Assembly (NCBI RefSeq): GCF_003123685.1 | Contig: NZ_QCYJ01000172.1 | Span: 1-64,000 of the forward strand | Direction: 5' to 3' | Length of the DNA stretch: 64,000 nucleotides | Source of the DNA: Nocardia aurea | GTDB taxonomy: Bacteria > Actinomycetota > Actinomycetes > Mycobacteriales > Mycobacteriaceae | In this document: positions 25,348 to 34,212 of the stretch, one piece after another | How positions within the stretch are numbered: position 1 is the stretch's first letter | How the letters are laid out: the number at the start of each line of letters is the position of its first letter | Made by a program: the position numbers and the translations under genes | The notes under the pieces: generated by a model | What the model saw: the letters and a program-made list of their open reading frames with translations, nothing else | The model's database searches: none | What the model was told of the DNA's origin: nothing

Positions 25348-26022
25348 CTATTCCGGGGTGAGGGCACGCAGGCAGAAGGCGGTGATCCGGTCCACGTCGT
25401 CCTCGGTGGGACCGGATCGCTGCCGCAGCAGGTCGGCCAGCGTGCCGATCGCGACATGGGCGATCAGCGCCGCATCCGATTCGGGTGCGGCGCTTCCCAA
25501 TTCGGCGAGCACGTCGCGCAGCAAGGTGGCCAGTCCACTGCCGACCACGCCCGGCCCGGCCTCCAGCGCCAGACCTGGTCCGGCCGCGTTCCACAGCACC
25601 GACAGGGTGGCCGCCGCGGTTTGCTCGTCGGCCTGAGCCAGGATCGCGGCCACCCAGCGGCGCACGCGCAGGCGGGGATCGGATTCCTTGGCCATCTGAT
25701 GCGCCGCGTAGCGGGCCAGCCGCTCGGAGCCGTCCTCGAGCAGGGCGGCGACCAGCGCGTCCTTGGACGGGAAATGCCGATAGAAGGCGTCGTTGGAAAG
25801 ACCTGCCGCCGCGACGATATCGACGACCCTGGGCTTGGCGGTCACCCCGCCCGCGGTCATCACCGACAGCGCGGCATCGAGCAGGCGCCGGATCTCGTCG
25901 GCGTAGTCGGCGCGGCGCTTGGCGAGGGCGCGCTTGGCTATCCTCGCGGCGACATCGTCGACACGTTCCGCCTCGTCGGACGCCGCGTCGTCGTACGACA
26001 GGTCGACCGCCAGGTCCGTCAC
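25348..26022 (-). CDS. TetR-family transcriptional regulator
   Basis: The predicted 224-residue protein has an N-terminal helix-turn-helix, VVDIVAAAGLSNDAFYRHFPSKDAL (given as VVDIVAAAG and NDAFYRHF, residues ~55-75), and a helical ligand-binding C-terminus. TetR repressors usually release DNA on binding a metabolite such as an acyl-CoA. The GTG at 26022 has AAGGAG 7 nt before it; the frame stays open further upstream. It lies divergent from the ACAD-kinase operon, with one copy of the repeated operator between them. It is the best candidate regulator for the sites at 9468, 20212, 26127 and 37873. Confidence 0.85.
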   Translation of the reverse strand: MTDLAVDLSYDDAASDEAERVDDVAARIAKRALAKRRADYADEIRRLLDAALSVMTAGGVTAKPRVVDIVAAAGLSNDAFYRHFPSKDALVAALLEDGSERLARYAAHQMAKESDPRLRVRRWVAAILAQADEQTAAATLSVLWNAAGPGLALEAGPGVVGSGLATLLRDVLAELGSAAPESDAALIAHVAIGTLADLLRQRSGPTEDDVDRITAFCLRALTPE

Positions 26023-26126
26023 CGCGTTCTCCTTCACAAGAATATTGTTCTCGACAGGCTCCTCCAGCGCAAATGCTGACGCCAGCTGCGAAAACGCGAG
26101 CGTCGAGCACACGCTCGATCCTAGCC

Positions 26127-26160
26127 AAGAATTGCATTCTGGTTAGAGAGAAGCTTATTC
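26127..26160. promoter_or_regulatory. Operator candidate between tetR and the ACAD-kinase operon
   Basis: AGAATTGCATTCT resembles AAATTACATTCT of the 9468 element, and GAGAAGCTTATTC resembles GAGAGCCTTATTCTC of the 20212 element. It sits 22 nt before the ACAD start and about 105 nt from the TetR start, a natural place for autoregulation. Confidence 0.5.
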
Positions 26161-26181
26161 TTCGTAGCGAGAGGAGATGCC

Positions 26182-27483
26182 ATGGGATGGGATTTCGAAA
26201 CAGACTCCGAGTACCAGGCGAAGCTGGACTGGGCCGAGGAGTTCGTCCGCGAAGAGGTCGAGCCACTGGACCTGGTCTGGCCGCACGAGCAGTTCGTGCC
26301 GCTGGACGGAGGACGACGCAAGGCGATCGACCCGCTGAAACAGCGGGTCCGCGAACAGGGCCTGTGGGCGACCCACCTGGGCCCCGATCTGGGTGGCCAG
26401 GGCCACGGGCAGGTGAAACTCGCCCTGCTCAACGAGATCCTCGGCCGCTCGTCCTGGGCCCCGATCGTCTTCGGTTGCCAGGCGCCCGACACCGGCAACG
26501 CCGAGATCATCGCCCACTACGGGACGCCCGAGCAGAAGGAACGCTATCTGCGGCCGCTGCTGGAGGGCGAACTGTTCTCCTGCTACTCGATGACCGAACC
26601 GCAGGCGGGCGCCGATCCGACGCAGTTCCGCACCATGGCGGTGCGCGACGGCGACGACTGGATCATCAACGGCTGGAAGTTCTTCTCGTCCAACGCGAGA
26701 ACCGCGTCCTTCCTGATCGTCATGGCGATCACCGACCCCGACGTCAGCCCGTACAAGGGCATGTCGATGTTCCTGGTACCCACCGACACCCCCGGTATCG
26801 AGATCGTTCGCGACGTCGGCCTGTACGGCGAGCCCGAGGGCGAGGGCCAGCACGCGCTGATCCATTACAACAACGTGCGGGTGCCGAACGCGGGCCTGCT
26901 CGGCGGCCCCGGACAGGCCTTCGCCATCGCGCAGACCCGCCTCGGCGGCGGTCGCATCCACCACGCGATGCGCACCATCGGCCTGGCCCGCAAGGCGATC
27001 GACATGATGTGCGAACGCGCGCTCAGCCGTGAGACGGCCGGCAGCAGGCTGTCGGAGAAGCAGTTCGTGCAGGGCTACATCGCCGATTCCTACGCGCAGT
27101 TGCAGCAGTTCCGGCTGTTCGTGCTCTACACCGCGTGGGAGATCGACAAGCACAACGACTACAAGAAGGTCCGCAAGGACATCGCCGCGGTCAAGGTCGT
27201 CATGCCGACCGTGCTGCACGACATCGCCTGGCGATCGATGCAGATCCACGGCGCGCTCGGCACCACCAACGAACTGCCGCTGTTCCGGATGATCCACGGC
27301 GCAGCCGTGATGGGCCTGGCCGACGGACCCACCGAAGTGCACAAGACCACCGTCGCCAAACAGGTGCTGCGCGATCACAAGCCCACCGAGGACACCTGGC
27401 CCACGGAATGGATTCCGCGCCAGCGCGAGGCCGCCCTGGCCAAGTACGCCGAATTCCTGGAAAACGAAGTAGGAAACCGATGA
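26182..27483 (+). CDS. Acyl-CoA dehydrogenase, ACAD10/11- or LvaC-like
   Basis: The 433-residue ACAD has SCYSMTEPQAGADPTQF near 133 and C-terminal LADGPTEVHKTTVAKQVL. The DGPxEVH motif, in place of the YEGT catalytic motif, is what I recall for ACAD10/ACAD11 and the bacterial levulinate enzyme LvaC, which act on phosphorylated 4-hydroxyacyl-CoAs rather than simple acyl-CoAs. The next gene, overlapping by 4 nt, encodes the APH-type kinase that is fused to this ACAD in mammals. GAGAGGAG precedes the ATG. Confidence 0.85.
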   Translation: MGWDFETDSEYQAKLDWAEEFVREEVEPLDLVWPHEQFVPLDGGRRKAIDPLKQRVREQGLWATHLGPDLGGQGHGQVKLALLNEILGRSSWAPIVFGCQAPDTGNAEIIAHYGTPEQKERYLRPLLEGELFSCYSMTEPQAGADPTQFRTMAVRDGDDWIINGWKFFSSNARTASFLIVMAITDPDVSPYKGMSMFLVPTDTPGIEIVRDVGLYGEPEGEGQHALIHYNNVRVPNAGLLGGPGQAFAIAQTRLGGGRIHHAMRTIGLARKAIDMMCERALSRETAGSRLSEKQFVQGYIADSYAQLQQFRLFVLYTAWEIDKHNDYKKVRKDIAAVKVVMPTVLHDIAWRSMQIHGALGTTNELPLFRMIHGAAVMGLADGPTEVHKTTVAKQVLRDHKPTEDTWPTEWIPRQREAALAKYAEFLENEVGNR

Positions 27484-28535
27484 CAAGCGACGCAGTAACG
27501 GAGACCGGGTCGACCCTCGACGTCACCCGCCTGGCCGCCTGGATGGAACAGGCCGGACTCCCGGACGCGAAGGGCCCGATCGAGATCGGCCTGCTCTCCG
27601 GCGGCACGCAGAACGAGATCTACGAGATCCGCCACGGCGACCACCGCAGCGTGCTCCGCATTCCGCCGAAGGCCGCACCCGCCGACCGCGACAAGGGCAT
27701 CCTGCGCGAATGGCGCATCATCGAGGCGCTCGACGGCTCCGAGGTTCCGCACACCAAGGCCGTCGCGGTCTGCACCGATCCGTCGGTGCTCGGACGCACG
27801 TTCTACCTGATGGGCTTCGTCGACGGCTGGTCGCCGATGCAGCACAAGAAGATCTGGCCCGCGCCGTTCGACTCCGACCCGGTGGCCCGCGCCGATCTGG
27901 CCTACCAGCTCGCCGAGGGAATCGCGTTGCTGGGCAACGTCGATTGGAAGGCGCGCGGGCTGGAGGATCTGGGCAGGCCCGACGGTTTCCACGAACGTCA
28001 GGTCGCGCGCTGGACCGGATTCTTCGAGCGCATCAAGGGTCGCGAACTCGAGGGTATGGACACCGCCACCGCGTGGTTGAACGAACACCGGCCGCTCGAT
28101 TTCATCCCCGGCGTCATGCACGGCGACTACCAGTTCGCCAATGTCATGTACCACCACGGCGCGCCCGCGCGGCTCTCGGCCATCGTGGACTGGGAGATGG
28201 GCACCGTCGGCGACCCGAAACTCGACCTCGCCTGGATGTTGCAGGGCTGGCCCGAGGACACCTCGGCCCCCGAGGCGGCGACCTCGAGCTACGTCGATCT
28301 GAGCGGTATGCCCTCGCGCCAGCAGCTCGTCGACCACTACGCGAAGGTGTCGGGACGCCAGGTCGACGATCTCGACTACTACCTGGTCCTGGCCAAGTGG
28401 AAGCTCGCGATCGTGCTGGAACAGGGTTTCCAGCGCGCGGGCGACGACATCAAACTGCAGTCGTTCGGCGGAATCGTTCCCGAGCTCATGCGCTCGGCCG
28501 CCGAACTCGCCGAATCGAGTGGGTACAAGGGATGA
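27480..28535 (+). CDS. APH-fold phosphotransferase, candidate 4-hydroxyacyl-CoA kinase
   Basis: The 351-residue aminoglycoside-phosphotransferase-like kinase has the catalytic loop HGDYQFANVMY starting at His214 and the metal motif DWEMGTVGDPKLDL starting at Asp237. The N-lobe has GGTQNEIYEI. Family knowledge: LvaA and the N-terminal domain of ACAD10/11 phosphorylate the 4-hydroxyl of 4-hydroxyacyl-CoAs. The 4-nt overlap with the matching ACAD makes that role likelier than antibiotic resistance. An LvaB-like small partner was not found. Confidence 0.82.
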   Translation: MTSDAVTETGSTLDVTRLAAWMEQAGLPDAKGPIEIGLLSGGTQNEIYEIRHGDHRSVLRIPPKAAPADRDKGILREWRIIEALDGSEVPHTKAVAVCTDPSVLGRTFYLMGFVDGWSPMQHKKIWPAPFDSDPVARADLAYQLAEGIALLGNVDWKARGLEDLGRPDGFHERQVARWTGFFERIKGRELEGMDTATAWLNEHRPLDFIPGVMHGDYQFANVMYHHGAPARLSAIVDWEMGTVGDPKLDLAWMLQGWPEDTSAPEAATSSYVDLSGMPSRQQLVDHYAKVSGRQVDDLDYYLVLAKWKLAIVLEQGFQRAGDDIKLQSFGGIVPELMRSAAELAESSGYKG

Positions 28536-29308
28536 GCGAGACAGAGGAATTCCAGCTCGAACGGCACGGCGCCGTCTCGGTGGTCCGGTTGAACCGGCCC
28601 GAAGCCCGCAACGCGCTCACGGTGGCGATGATGCAGGGCATCGGCGCGGCGGCCGTCGAGGCCGAGAGCGATCCCGAGATCCGCGCGCTGCTGCTCACCG
28701 GCGCCGGTGACCGCGCGTTCTGTTCCGGTATGGATCTGCGCGCGTTCTCCTCGGGAGCTTCCTTCTCCGACGAGGACCGCGATACAGCCGCCTACCTGCG
28801 CCTGGCGCGCGGCAAGCTGTCGGTCCCCGTGGTGGGCGCGGCCAACGGTTCCGCCATCGGCGGCGGTCTGGAACTGCTGCTCGGCGGCGATGTGCTCATC
28901 GCCTCCGAGGACGCGAAATTCGCGTTCCCCGAGATCAAACGCGGGCTGATCCCCGGTGGCGGCGGTACGTTCATCGGCACCAGGATCCCGATGAACATCG
29001 CGCTGGAGATGACGCTGACCGGCGATCCGATCACCGCGGCACGCGGCTACGAGATCGGTCTGGTCAACGCGGTCGTCCCCGCGGATCAGGTGTTCGCGAC
29101 CGCGCTCGACTTCGCGCAGCGGATCGCGGCCAACGCACCGCTGGGCCTGGCCGCGTGCAAGGAACTGGTCCGGTTGGCCGTCGACGACGCGGCCGAGGCC
29201 GACAAGCGGCTGACACACTGGCAGGGCAAGGTCTTCACCAGCGACGACGCGAAAGAGGGCGCGATGGCGTTCCTGGAGAAGCGCGCGCCGGTGTGGCAGG
29301 GTCGCTGA
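28532..29308 (+). CDS. Enoyl-CoA hydratase/isomerase (crotonase)
   Basis: The 258-residue crotonase has the oxyanion-hole sequence AFCSGMDLRAF and IGGGLELLLGGD. Both catalytic glutamates appear present, in GGGLEL and FPEIKRGLIPGG. It can therefore hydrate the enoyl-CoA expected from the kinase/ACAD step. The ATG overlaps the kinase stop by 4 nt. The length is normal. Confidence 0.9.
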   Translation: MSETEEFQLERHGAVSVVRLNRPEARNALTVAMMQGIGAAAVEAESDPEIRALLLTGAGDRAFCSGMDLRAFSSGASFSDEDRDTAAYLRLARGKLSVPVVGAANGSAIGGGLELLLGGDVLIASEDAKFAFPEIKRGLIPGGGGTFIGTRIPMNIALEMTLTGDPITAARGYEIGLVNAVVPADQVFATALDFAQRIAANAPLGLAACKELVRLAVDDAAEADKRLTHWQGKVFTSDDAKEGAMAFLEKRAPVWQGR

Positions 29309-29309
29309 C

Positions 29310-30284
29310 ATGCGCGCGGCCGTCTGCCCGGCCTACGGACCGCCCGAGGCGGTCGAGATCCGCACGCTGCCCGCACCCGAACCCGAACCCGACCAGGTGC
29401 TGGTTCGGGTCGGGTCGGCCGCGGTCAATTTCCCCGATGTCCTGCTGATCGCCGACAAGTACCAGATCAGCGTGCCGCCGCCGTTCGTTCCCGGTAGCGA
29501 GTTCGCGGGCACGGTCGAGGCGATCGGCAGCGAGGTCACCGATCTCGCGATCGGTGACCGTGTCAGCGGCACCGGGCTCTACGGCGCCTTCGCCGAACAG
29601 GTCGTCTTCGCGGCGAAGAAACTGGCGCGGATACCGGACGGGGTGGATCTGCCCACCGCCGCCGCGTTCGGCGTCGCCTATCGCACCGCGTATCACACGC
29701 TGCGATCGATGGCCCGTATCGGCGAGGGCGATCGGGTGATCGTGCTCGGCGCCGGCGGCGGGGTCGGGCTGGCGGCGGTACAGCTGGCCGTCCAGTTGGG
29801 CGCCGAGGTGACCGCGGTCGCGTCGTCACCGGAGAAGCTCACGGCGGCAAAGCAATACGGAGCCGCGCACCTGATCGACCGGACGGCCGGCGATATCCGC
29901 GCCGCCCTGCGCGAGGCGTTGCCCGACGGCGCGAACGCGGTGGTCGATACGGTCGGTGGCGACCTGTCGGTGCCCGCGCTGCGCACATTGGCGCGCGGTG
30001 GTCGTTTCGTCACCGTCGGCTACGCGTCCGGCGTCATCCCGGACATCCCGCTGAATCTGGTGCTGATCAAGGGAATCCATCTGCTCGGCTTCCAGTTCCA
30101 CGATCTCGATCCGGCCGAATACCGCCGCAACGAGGACGAATTGGCCGCGATGCTGGCCGAGGGCCGGATCCGCCCGCATATCGGCGGTGAGTATCCGCTC
30201 GCCGAGGTCGGCGCCGCGCTGCGCGAGGTGGCCGACGGACGAGCGGTCGGCAAGATCCTGGTCGAGCTGTCCGGCGACCAGTAG
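29310..30284 (+). CDS. NADPH:quinone oxidoreductase-type MDR enzyme
   Basis: The 324-residue zinc-free medium-chain reductase has PGSEFAGTVEAIG, the nucleotide-binding VLGAGGGVGLAAVQLA near 150 and FVTVGYASG. Relatives reduce quinones, enones or enoyl compounds with NADPH. It starts one base after the crotonase stop. Within this operon an enoyl or quinone reductase role is possible; no substrate evidence is visible. Confidence 0.88.
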   Translation: MRAAVCPAYGPPEAVEIRTLPAPEPEPDQVLVRVGSAAVNFPDVLLIADKYQISVPPPFVPGSEFAGTVEAIGSEVTDLAIGDRVSGTGLYGAFAEQVVFAAKKLARIPDGVDLPTAAAFGVAYRTAYHTLRSMARIGEGDRVIVLGAGGGVGLAAVQLAVQLGAEVTAVASSPEKLTAAKQYGAAHLIDRTAGDIRAALREALPDGANAVVDTVGGDLSVPALRTLARGGRFVTVGYASGVIPDIPLNLVLIKGIHLLGFQFHDLDPAEYRRNEDELAAMLAEGRIRPHIGGEYPLAEVGAALREVADGRAVGKILVELSGDQ

Positions 30285-30375
30285 TCGATATACCTTTCGA
30301 CCGAAAGGAGAGGGTCATCAACAACACCGATGCCCATCTCGTCCTCCATCGTCCGGCACGCCAGGCGGTGACCCG

Positions 30376-30834
30376 ATGATCCGGGCCGAGAACCAATTCC
30401 ATCTCGGCATCGTCTCCGACGATTTCGAGGCCACCGTGGCCGAACTGTCGGAGGCCTTCGGCTACCGGTGGGGTCCGCAGGTCGGGGGCTCCATCGAGGT
30501 GACCACGCCCGCGGGCGCCACCGTCGTCGATCTCGCGTGCACCTACTCGGTGACCGTCCCGCGCATCGAGATCGTCCGTTCGATCCCCGGCACGCTGTGG
30601 GAGCCGTCGGGCGGCGGCATCCACCACCTCGGCTACTGGTCCGACGACGTCGCCGCCGACGCGGCGACGCTGCTCGACAACGGCTACGTCAGCGAGGTGA
30701 CGCGCGACCTGCCCAACGGCCTGCCGCAATTCGCCTTCCTGCGCGGTCCGTCGGGTATCAGGATCGAACTCGTCAACCGCCTGACCGAACCCGGCCTGTC
30801 GGGCTGTTGGGCCACCGAGAGGAATGCCTCATGA
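30376..30834 (+). CDS. VOC-superfamily (glyoxalase-like) protein
   Basis: The 152-residue protein has the two beta-alpha-beta-beta-beta modules of the vicinal oxygen chelate fold: NQFHLGIVSDDFEAT at the start and GGGIHHLGYWSDDVAAD in the middle, with RGPSGIRIELVNR at the end. His9, the middle His and a terminal Glu could bind a metal. Family members include methylmalonyl-CoA epimerases and dioxygenases. The ATG at 30376 begins the fold directly; upstream frame sequence is not protein-like. A start nearer the AAAGGAGAGG at 30304-30313 would need a rare codon. Confidence 0.75.
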   Translation: MIRAENQFHLGIVSDDFEATVAELSEAFGYRWGPQVGGSIEVTTPAGATVVDLACTYSVTVPRIEIVRSIPGTLWEPSGGGIHHLGYWSDDVAADAATLLDNGYVSEVTRDLPNGLPQFAFLRGPSGIRIELVNRLTEPGLSGCWATERNAS

Positions 30835-31649
30835 CCACCGTGGGAATCGTCACCGGCGCCGGTCGCGGCATGGGTCTGTCCTGTGCCGAACGACTTTCGA
30901 CCATGGTCGACGTGCTGCTCGTCGCCGACCTGGACAAGGAAACCCTCGCCTCGGCCTCCGATGCCCTCGCGGCGCGGGGCTCGGCGCGGATCGAACCGAT
31001 CGTCGTCGACATCTCCGACGCCGACGGCGTCGCCGGTTTGGCCGCGCGCGCGGGCGAACTCGGCACCCTGCGGGCCGTCGCCCATGTCGCGGGCATCTCC
31101 CCCACCATGGCCGACTGGCGACGCATCTTCACCGTCGACCTGATCGGTACCGCCCTGCTCGCCCGCGAACTGCGGCCGCTGGTCACCACCGGCACCGCGA
31201 CGGTGTGTTTCGCGTCGATGGCGCCGGTCCTGGCCGGCATCGCCGCCGAACCCGCGGTCGCCGAGATTCTCGACGATCCGCTCGCCGAGGGATTCCTCGA
31301 CGCCGTACGCGAGGCCGTCGGCCCGTCGGTCGAAGATCCGGGCGTCGCCTACTCGTGGGCGAAATACGGTGTGAAGCAGTTCGTCCGGCGCGAGGCGGTG
31401 CGTATCGGCGCGGCGGGCGGCCGCATCTGCTCGGTGTCACCCGGCATGATCGACACCCCGCAGGGGCGTCAGGAGGCCGAGCAGCACGCGAGTATGCAGG
31501 CGCTGGTCGCGCGGACCCCGCTGGGCCGCACGGGACGGCCGGAGGAACTCGCGGCGGTGGTCGCGTTCGCGCTCTCCGACGAGGCGAGTTTCCTCAACGG
31601 CGTGGATCTGCTCGTCGACGGCGGCGTATGCGCCGCCGCGCGCGGCTGA
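30831..31649 (+). CDS. Short-chain dehydrogenase/reductase
   Basis: The 272-residue SDR has VTGAGRGMG near 7, AHVAGIS near 85 and the active-site motif YSWAK with Lys followed by YGVKQF. It has an insertion of about 25 residues between the Ser strand (FASMAP) and the Tyr motif, as in 3-alpha-hydroxysteroid-dehydrogenase-type SDRs. The ATG overlaps the VOC stop by 4 nt. It is the last gene of the kinase operon, 28 bp from a convergent ferredoxin gene. Confidence 0.87.
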   Translation: MTTVGIVTGAGRGMGLSCAERLSTMVDVLLVADLDKETLASASDALAARGSARIEPIVVDISDADGVAGLAARAGELGTLRAVAHVAGISPTMADWRRIFTVDLIGTALLARELRPLVTTGTATVCFASMAPVLAGIAAEPAVAEILDDPLAEGFLDAVREAVGPSVEDPGVAYSWAKYGVKQFVRREAVRIGAAGGRICSVSPGMIDTPQGRQEAEQHASMQALVARTPLGRTGRPEELAAVVAFALSDEASFLNGVDLLVDGGVCAAARG

Positions 31650-31677
31650 TCACCGCGAACAACGGTCGACGCCGGAA

Positions 31678-31989
31678 TCACTCGTATTCGACGGTCACCG
31701 TCGGCGTCTGCGGAACCGACTGACAGGTGAGGATGTACCCCTCGGCGACATCCTCATCTGTCAGCGCGTCGTTCACCCGCATCTCGACACGCCCCTCGAT
31801 GAGCCGCGCCATGCAGGTGCCGCAGTTGCCCGCCTCGCACGCGAACGGCGGATTCAGCCCGGAACGGCGACCGGCCTCGAGCACCGTCTCGTCCGGCTTC
31901 ATCTCGACGATGGACTCCCCGCCGTCGAGCCGTACGGTCACCACCGAGTCGGTGGCGGTGTCGTGCTGGGGTACAGATGATCCGGCCAT
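31678..31989 (-). CDS. Plant-type 2Fe-2S ferredoxin
   Basis: This 103-residue protein has Cys51, Cys56, Cys59 and Cys89 in the CX4CX2CX29C pattern of plant-type 2Fe-2S ferredoxins (ACEAGNCGTC ... TCQS). It transfers single electrons, perhaps to the Rieske oxygenase at 50978 or to another oxygenase; no dedicated partner is adjacent. The ATG at 31989 follows AGGAG by 8 nt; the open frame upstream to 32091 is not conserved-looking. Its promoter region holds overlapping palindromes at 32053-32088. Confidence 0.88.
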   Translation of the reverse strand: MAGSSVPQHDTATDSVVTVRLDGGESIVEMKPDETVLEAGRRSGLNPPFACEAGNCGTCMARLIEGRVEMRVNDALTDEDVAEGYILTCQSVPQTPTVTVEYE

Positions 31990-32052
31990 GACGGCACACT
32001 CCTGATCGGTGAAATCGCACACGTCGGATGGGCAAGACCCCGACGGTACCGA

Positions 32053-32083
32053 CGAGCGCTCAGGCCATGGGCCTGAGCGCTCG
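32053..32083. promoter_or_regulatory. Perfect 14-bp inverted repeat upstream of ferredoxin
   Basis: CGAGCGCTCAGGCC and its exact complement flank ATG (31 bp). An overlapping repeat CTGAGCG-CT-CGCTCAG lies at 32073-32088, a shape typical of TetR operators. It is 64 bp upstream of the ferredoxin start and 91 bp downstream of the crotonase stop, so it may be an operator or a terminator for the upstream operon. No T tract is present. Confidence 0.55.
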
Positions 32084-32173
32084 CTCAGCAATTTGGGCTG
32101 TGCACATGCTTAGCACGGCACTTCGCGGGCGGTCAATACCGGCAGGTCAGCGACCTGAACACCGAGGACATGC

Positions 32174-32941
32174 TCACCGTCCGGTCCACCGCGGTGTGCG
32201 CTTCTCGGAGAAGGCGCGCGGCCCCTCCTGCGCGTCGGAACTCTCGTAGCAGTGCGTCGACGCGTGCCGCGCGGCCTCCAACGCCGCCGAACGCCCCATC
32301 TCGGTCGCCAGCATGACCGTATCGCGCGCCGCGCGGACCGAGAGCGGCGCGCCCGCGGTGATCTCGGTCGCCAGCGCGATGGCGGCGTCGAGCAGGTCCT
32401 GTGGCTCGGCCAGGCGATTCACCAGACCGATCTCGTAGGCCCGCTGCGCGGTGATCGGCTTACCGGTCAGCAACAGCTCCATCATGATCCGCTGCGGGAT
32501 CATGTGGATCAGCGGCGCCGCCCACGGCGAACTACGGCCGACCTTCACCTCGGTGACCGCGAAGGTCGCGGTGGTGCTCGCGACGCACAGATCACAGGCC
32601 TGCGCGATCATCCAGCCACCGGCGAACGCCGCGCCGTTGACCGCGGCGATGGTCGGCTTGGACAGTTCGATGGTGTCGTAGGGCAGCGCGAACATATCCC
32701 GCGGCGGGACCGTCATCCCGGTGCGCACCATCTCCTCGAGATCGCCGCCCGCGCAGAACGCCTTGGGGCCCGCGCCGGTGAGAATCGCGACGCGCAGATC
32801 CGGATCGCGCTCGAACCGGTCCCACGCCTCGAACAGTCCGGCGCGCACGTCCAGCGCGAGACAGTTGCGGCGTTCGGGCCGGTTGATGGTGATGATCGCG
32901 ATGCCGTCGGATCTGGCATCGAAGAGTACGGCGTCTGACAT
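32174..32941 (-). CDS. Enoyl-CoA hydratase/isomerase (crotonase), atypical active site
   Basis: The 255-residue crotonase has the oxyanion-hole motif AFCAGGDLEEM. The first catalytic-Glu segment reads AFAGGWMIAQACD instead of GGGxELA, while a Glu remains in FAVTEVKVGRSSPW. It may therefore be an isomerase, hydrolase or lyase of the family rather than a standard hydratase. The ATG overlaps the stop of the upstream CoA-transferase by one base. It is the third gene of the 35402-32174 operon. Confidence 0.85.
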   Translation of the reverse strand: MSDAVLFDARSDGIAIITINRPERRNCLALDVRAGLFEAWDRFERDPDLRVAILTGAGPKAFCAGGDLEEMVRTGMTVPPRDMFALPYDTIELSKPTIAAVNGAAFAGGWMIAQACDLCVASTTATFAVTEVKVGRSSPWAAPLIHMIPQRIMMELLLTGKPITAQRAYEIGLVNRLAEPQDLLDAAIALATEITAGAPLSVRAARDTVMLATEMGRSAALEAARHASTHCYESSDAQEGPRAFSEKRTPRWTGR

Positions 32942-34212
32942 CAGAAACCTCTCCGCTGGACGACGTGTGCCGCTCGCTCCAGCTCTTCACGGAAGTCGGG
33001 ATGGGCGATGGCGATCAGCCTGCGGGTGCGCTCTGCCAGCGTCTGCCCGGCGAGTTCGGCCGCGCCGAATTCGGTGACGATCACGTCCACGTCGCTGCGC
33101 GCGGTGGTCACCGGACCGCTCAGTGCCACGGTGATCCGGCTGATGGTGCCCCCCTTGGCCGTGGCGGGCAGTCCGATGATCGAATGACCGCCGGGCGAAC
33201 GCACACCCGCGCGAACGAAATCGACCTGGCCGCCGGTGCCGCCCAGATAGGACGAGCCGCTCTGTTCGGCGTTCACCTGCCCGGTGATGTCGACCTCCAT
33301 CGCGGAATTGATGGTGACCAGCCGTTCGATCTGCGCGAGCACCCCGGCGTCGTGGGTGTAGCCGGTGGCGCACATCCGGATCGACGGGTTGCGGTCGGCG
33401 AACCGATACAGCCGATCGGTGCCGATGAGCGCACCGGTGACCGAGACACCTCGGTCGATCTTCTTGCGCGCGTTGGTGAGAACGCCCGCTTCGACCAGGT
33501 CGACGAGTCCGTCGCCGATCATGCCCGAATGCACACCGAGGTCGACCCGGTCGTGCAGCAGTCGCAGCATCGCGTCGGGCACCGCGCCGACCCCGACCTG
33601 CAACACCGAGCCGTCCTCGATATAGGCGGCGGCGAATTTCGCGATGGCCGAGTCGGTTTCGCTGACCTTCGCGGCCCGGACCTGCACCGGCGGCCGCGAG
33701 ACCCGCACGGCGATGTCGATATCGGAGGCGGCCAGCCGCTCGCCGAGGGTGAACGGCACCTGGTCGTTGACCTCGGCGACCACGACCCGCGCCGTGGCGA
33801 CGGCGGCGCGCACGTAATCGCTGATGAGTCCGAAACTGTGCTCGCCGTTCTCGTCGGCCGGACTCACCTGGACGAAAGCGACATCGCAGCCGATGGCCCC
33901 GGATTCGATCAGCGGACCGACCCGGCTGACGTGGCACGGCACGATGCCGAGGCGGTGTTCCTTGGTGAGCGAACGCAGGGTGCCGATCGCGCCCATACTC
34001 GACAGCGCGAAGGAATCGGTGGCCTCGGGGGTGAAGATCCCGGAGAAACTGGTGGCCACGAACGCGGACAGTCCGCCGATCTCGCGGCCCTGCGCGATGA
34101 GCGCCTCGAGCAGCGTGGTCGGTTCACCGCACGCCTGTCCGATGACGATCCGGTCGCCGAGGCGCAGGATCGTGCGGAGATCCAGTTCGTCTGCCTCGAG
34201 CACTGTCGTCAC
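32941..34212 (-). CDS. Acetyl-CoA hydrolase / 4-hydroxybutyrate CoA-transferase family (class I)
   Basis: The 423-residue class I CoA-transferase has the catalytic Glu candidate in VVVAEVNDQVPF near 165 and the oxyanion motif GVGAVPDAML near 225. Family members exchange CoA between acetyl-CoA or succinyl-CoA and short acids such as 4-hydroxybutyrate. The GTG at 34212 overlaps the upstream stop by 4 nt. It could activate hydroxy acids for the kinase/ACAD route at 26182-28535, which is inference from context. Confidence 0.85.
   Translation of the reverse strand: MTTVLEADELDLRTILRLGDRIVIGQACGEPTTLLEALIAQGREIGGLSAFVATSFSGIFTPEATDSFALSSMGAIGTLRSLTKEHRLGIVPCHVSRVGPLIESGAIGCDVAFVQVSPADENGEHSFGLISDYVRAAVATARVVVAEVNDQVPFTLGERLAASDIDIAVRVSRPPVQVRAAKVSETDSAIAKFAAAYIEDGSVLQVGVGAVPDAMLRLLHDRVDLGVHSGMIGDGLVDLVEAGVLTNARKKIDRGVSVTGALIGTDRLYRFADRNPSIRMCATGYTHDAGVLAQIERLVTINSAMEVDITGQVNAEQSGSSYLGGTGGQVDFVRAGVRSPGGHSIIGLPATAKGGTISRITVALSGPVTTARSDVDVIVTEFGAAELAGQTLAERTRRLIAIAHPDFREELERAAHVVQRRGF

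Noticed and set aside
27480..28535. Aminoglycoside resistance kinase
   Set aside because: The fold matches, but coupling to an ACAD10/11-like dehydrogenase and the DWEMGTVGDP motif point to acyl-CoA metabolism.
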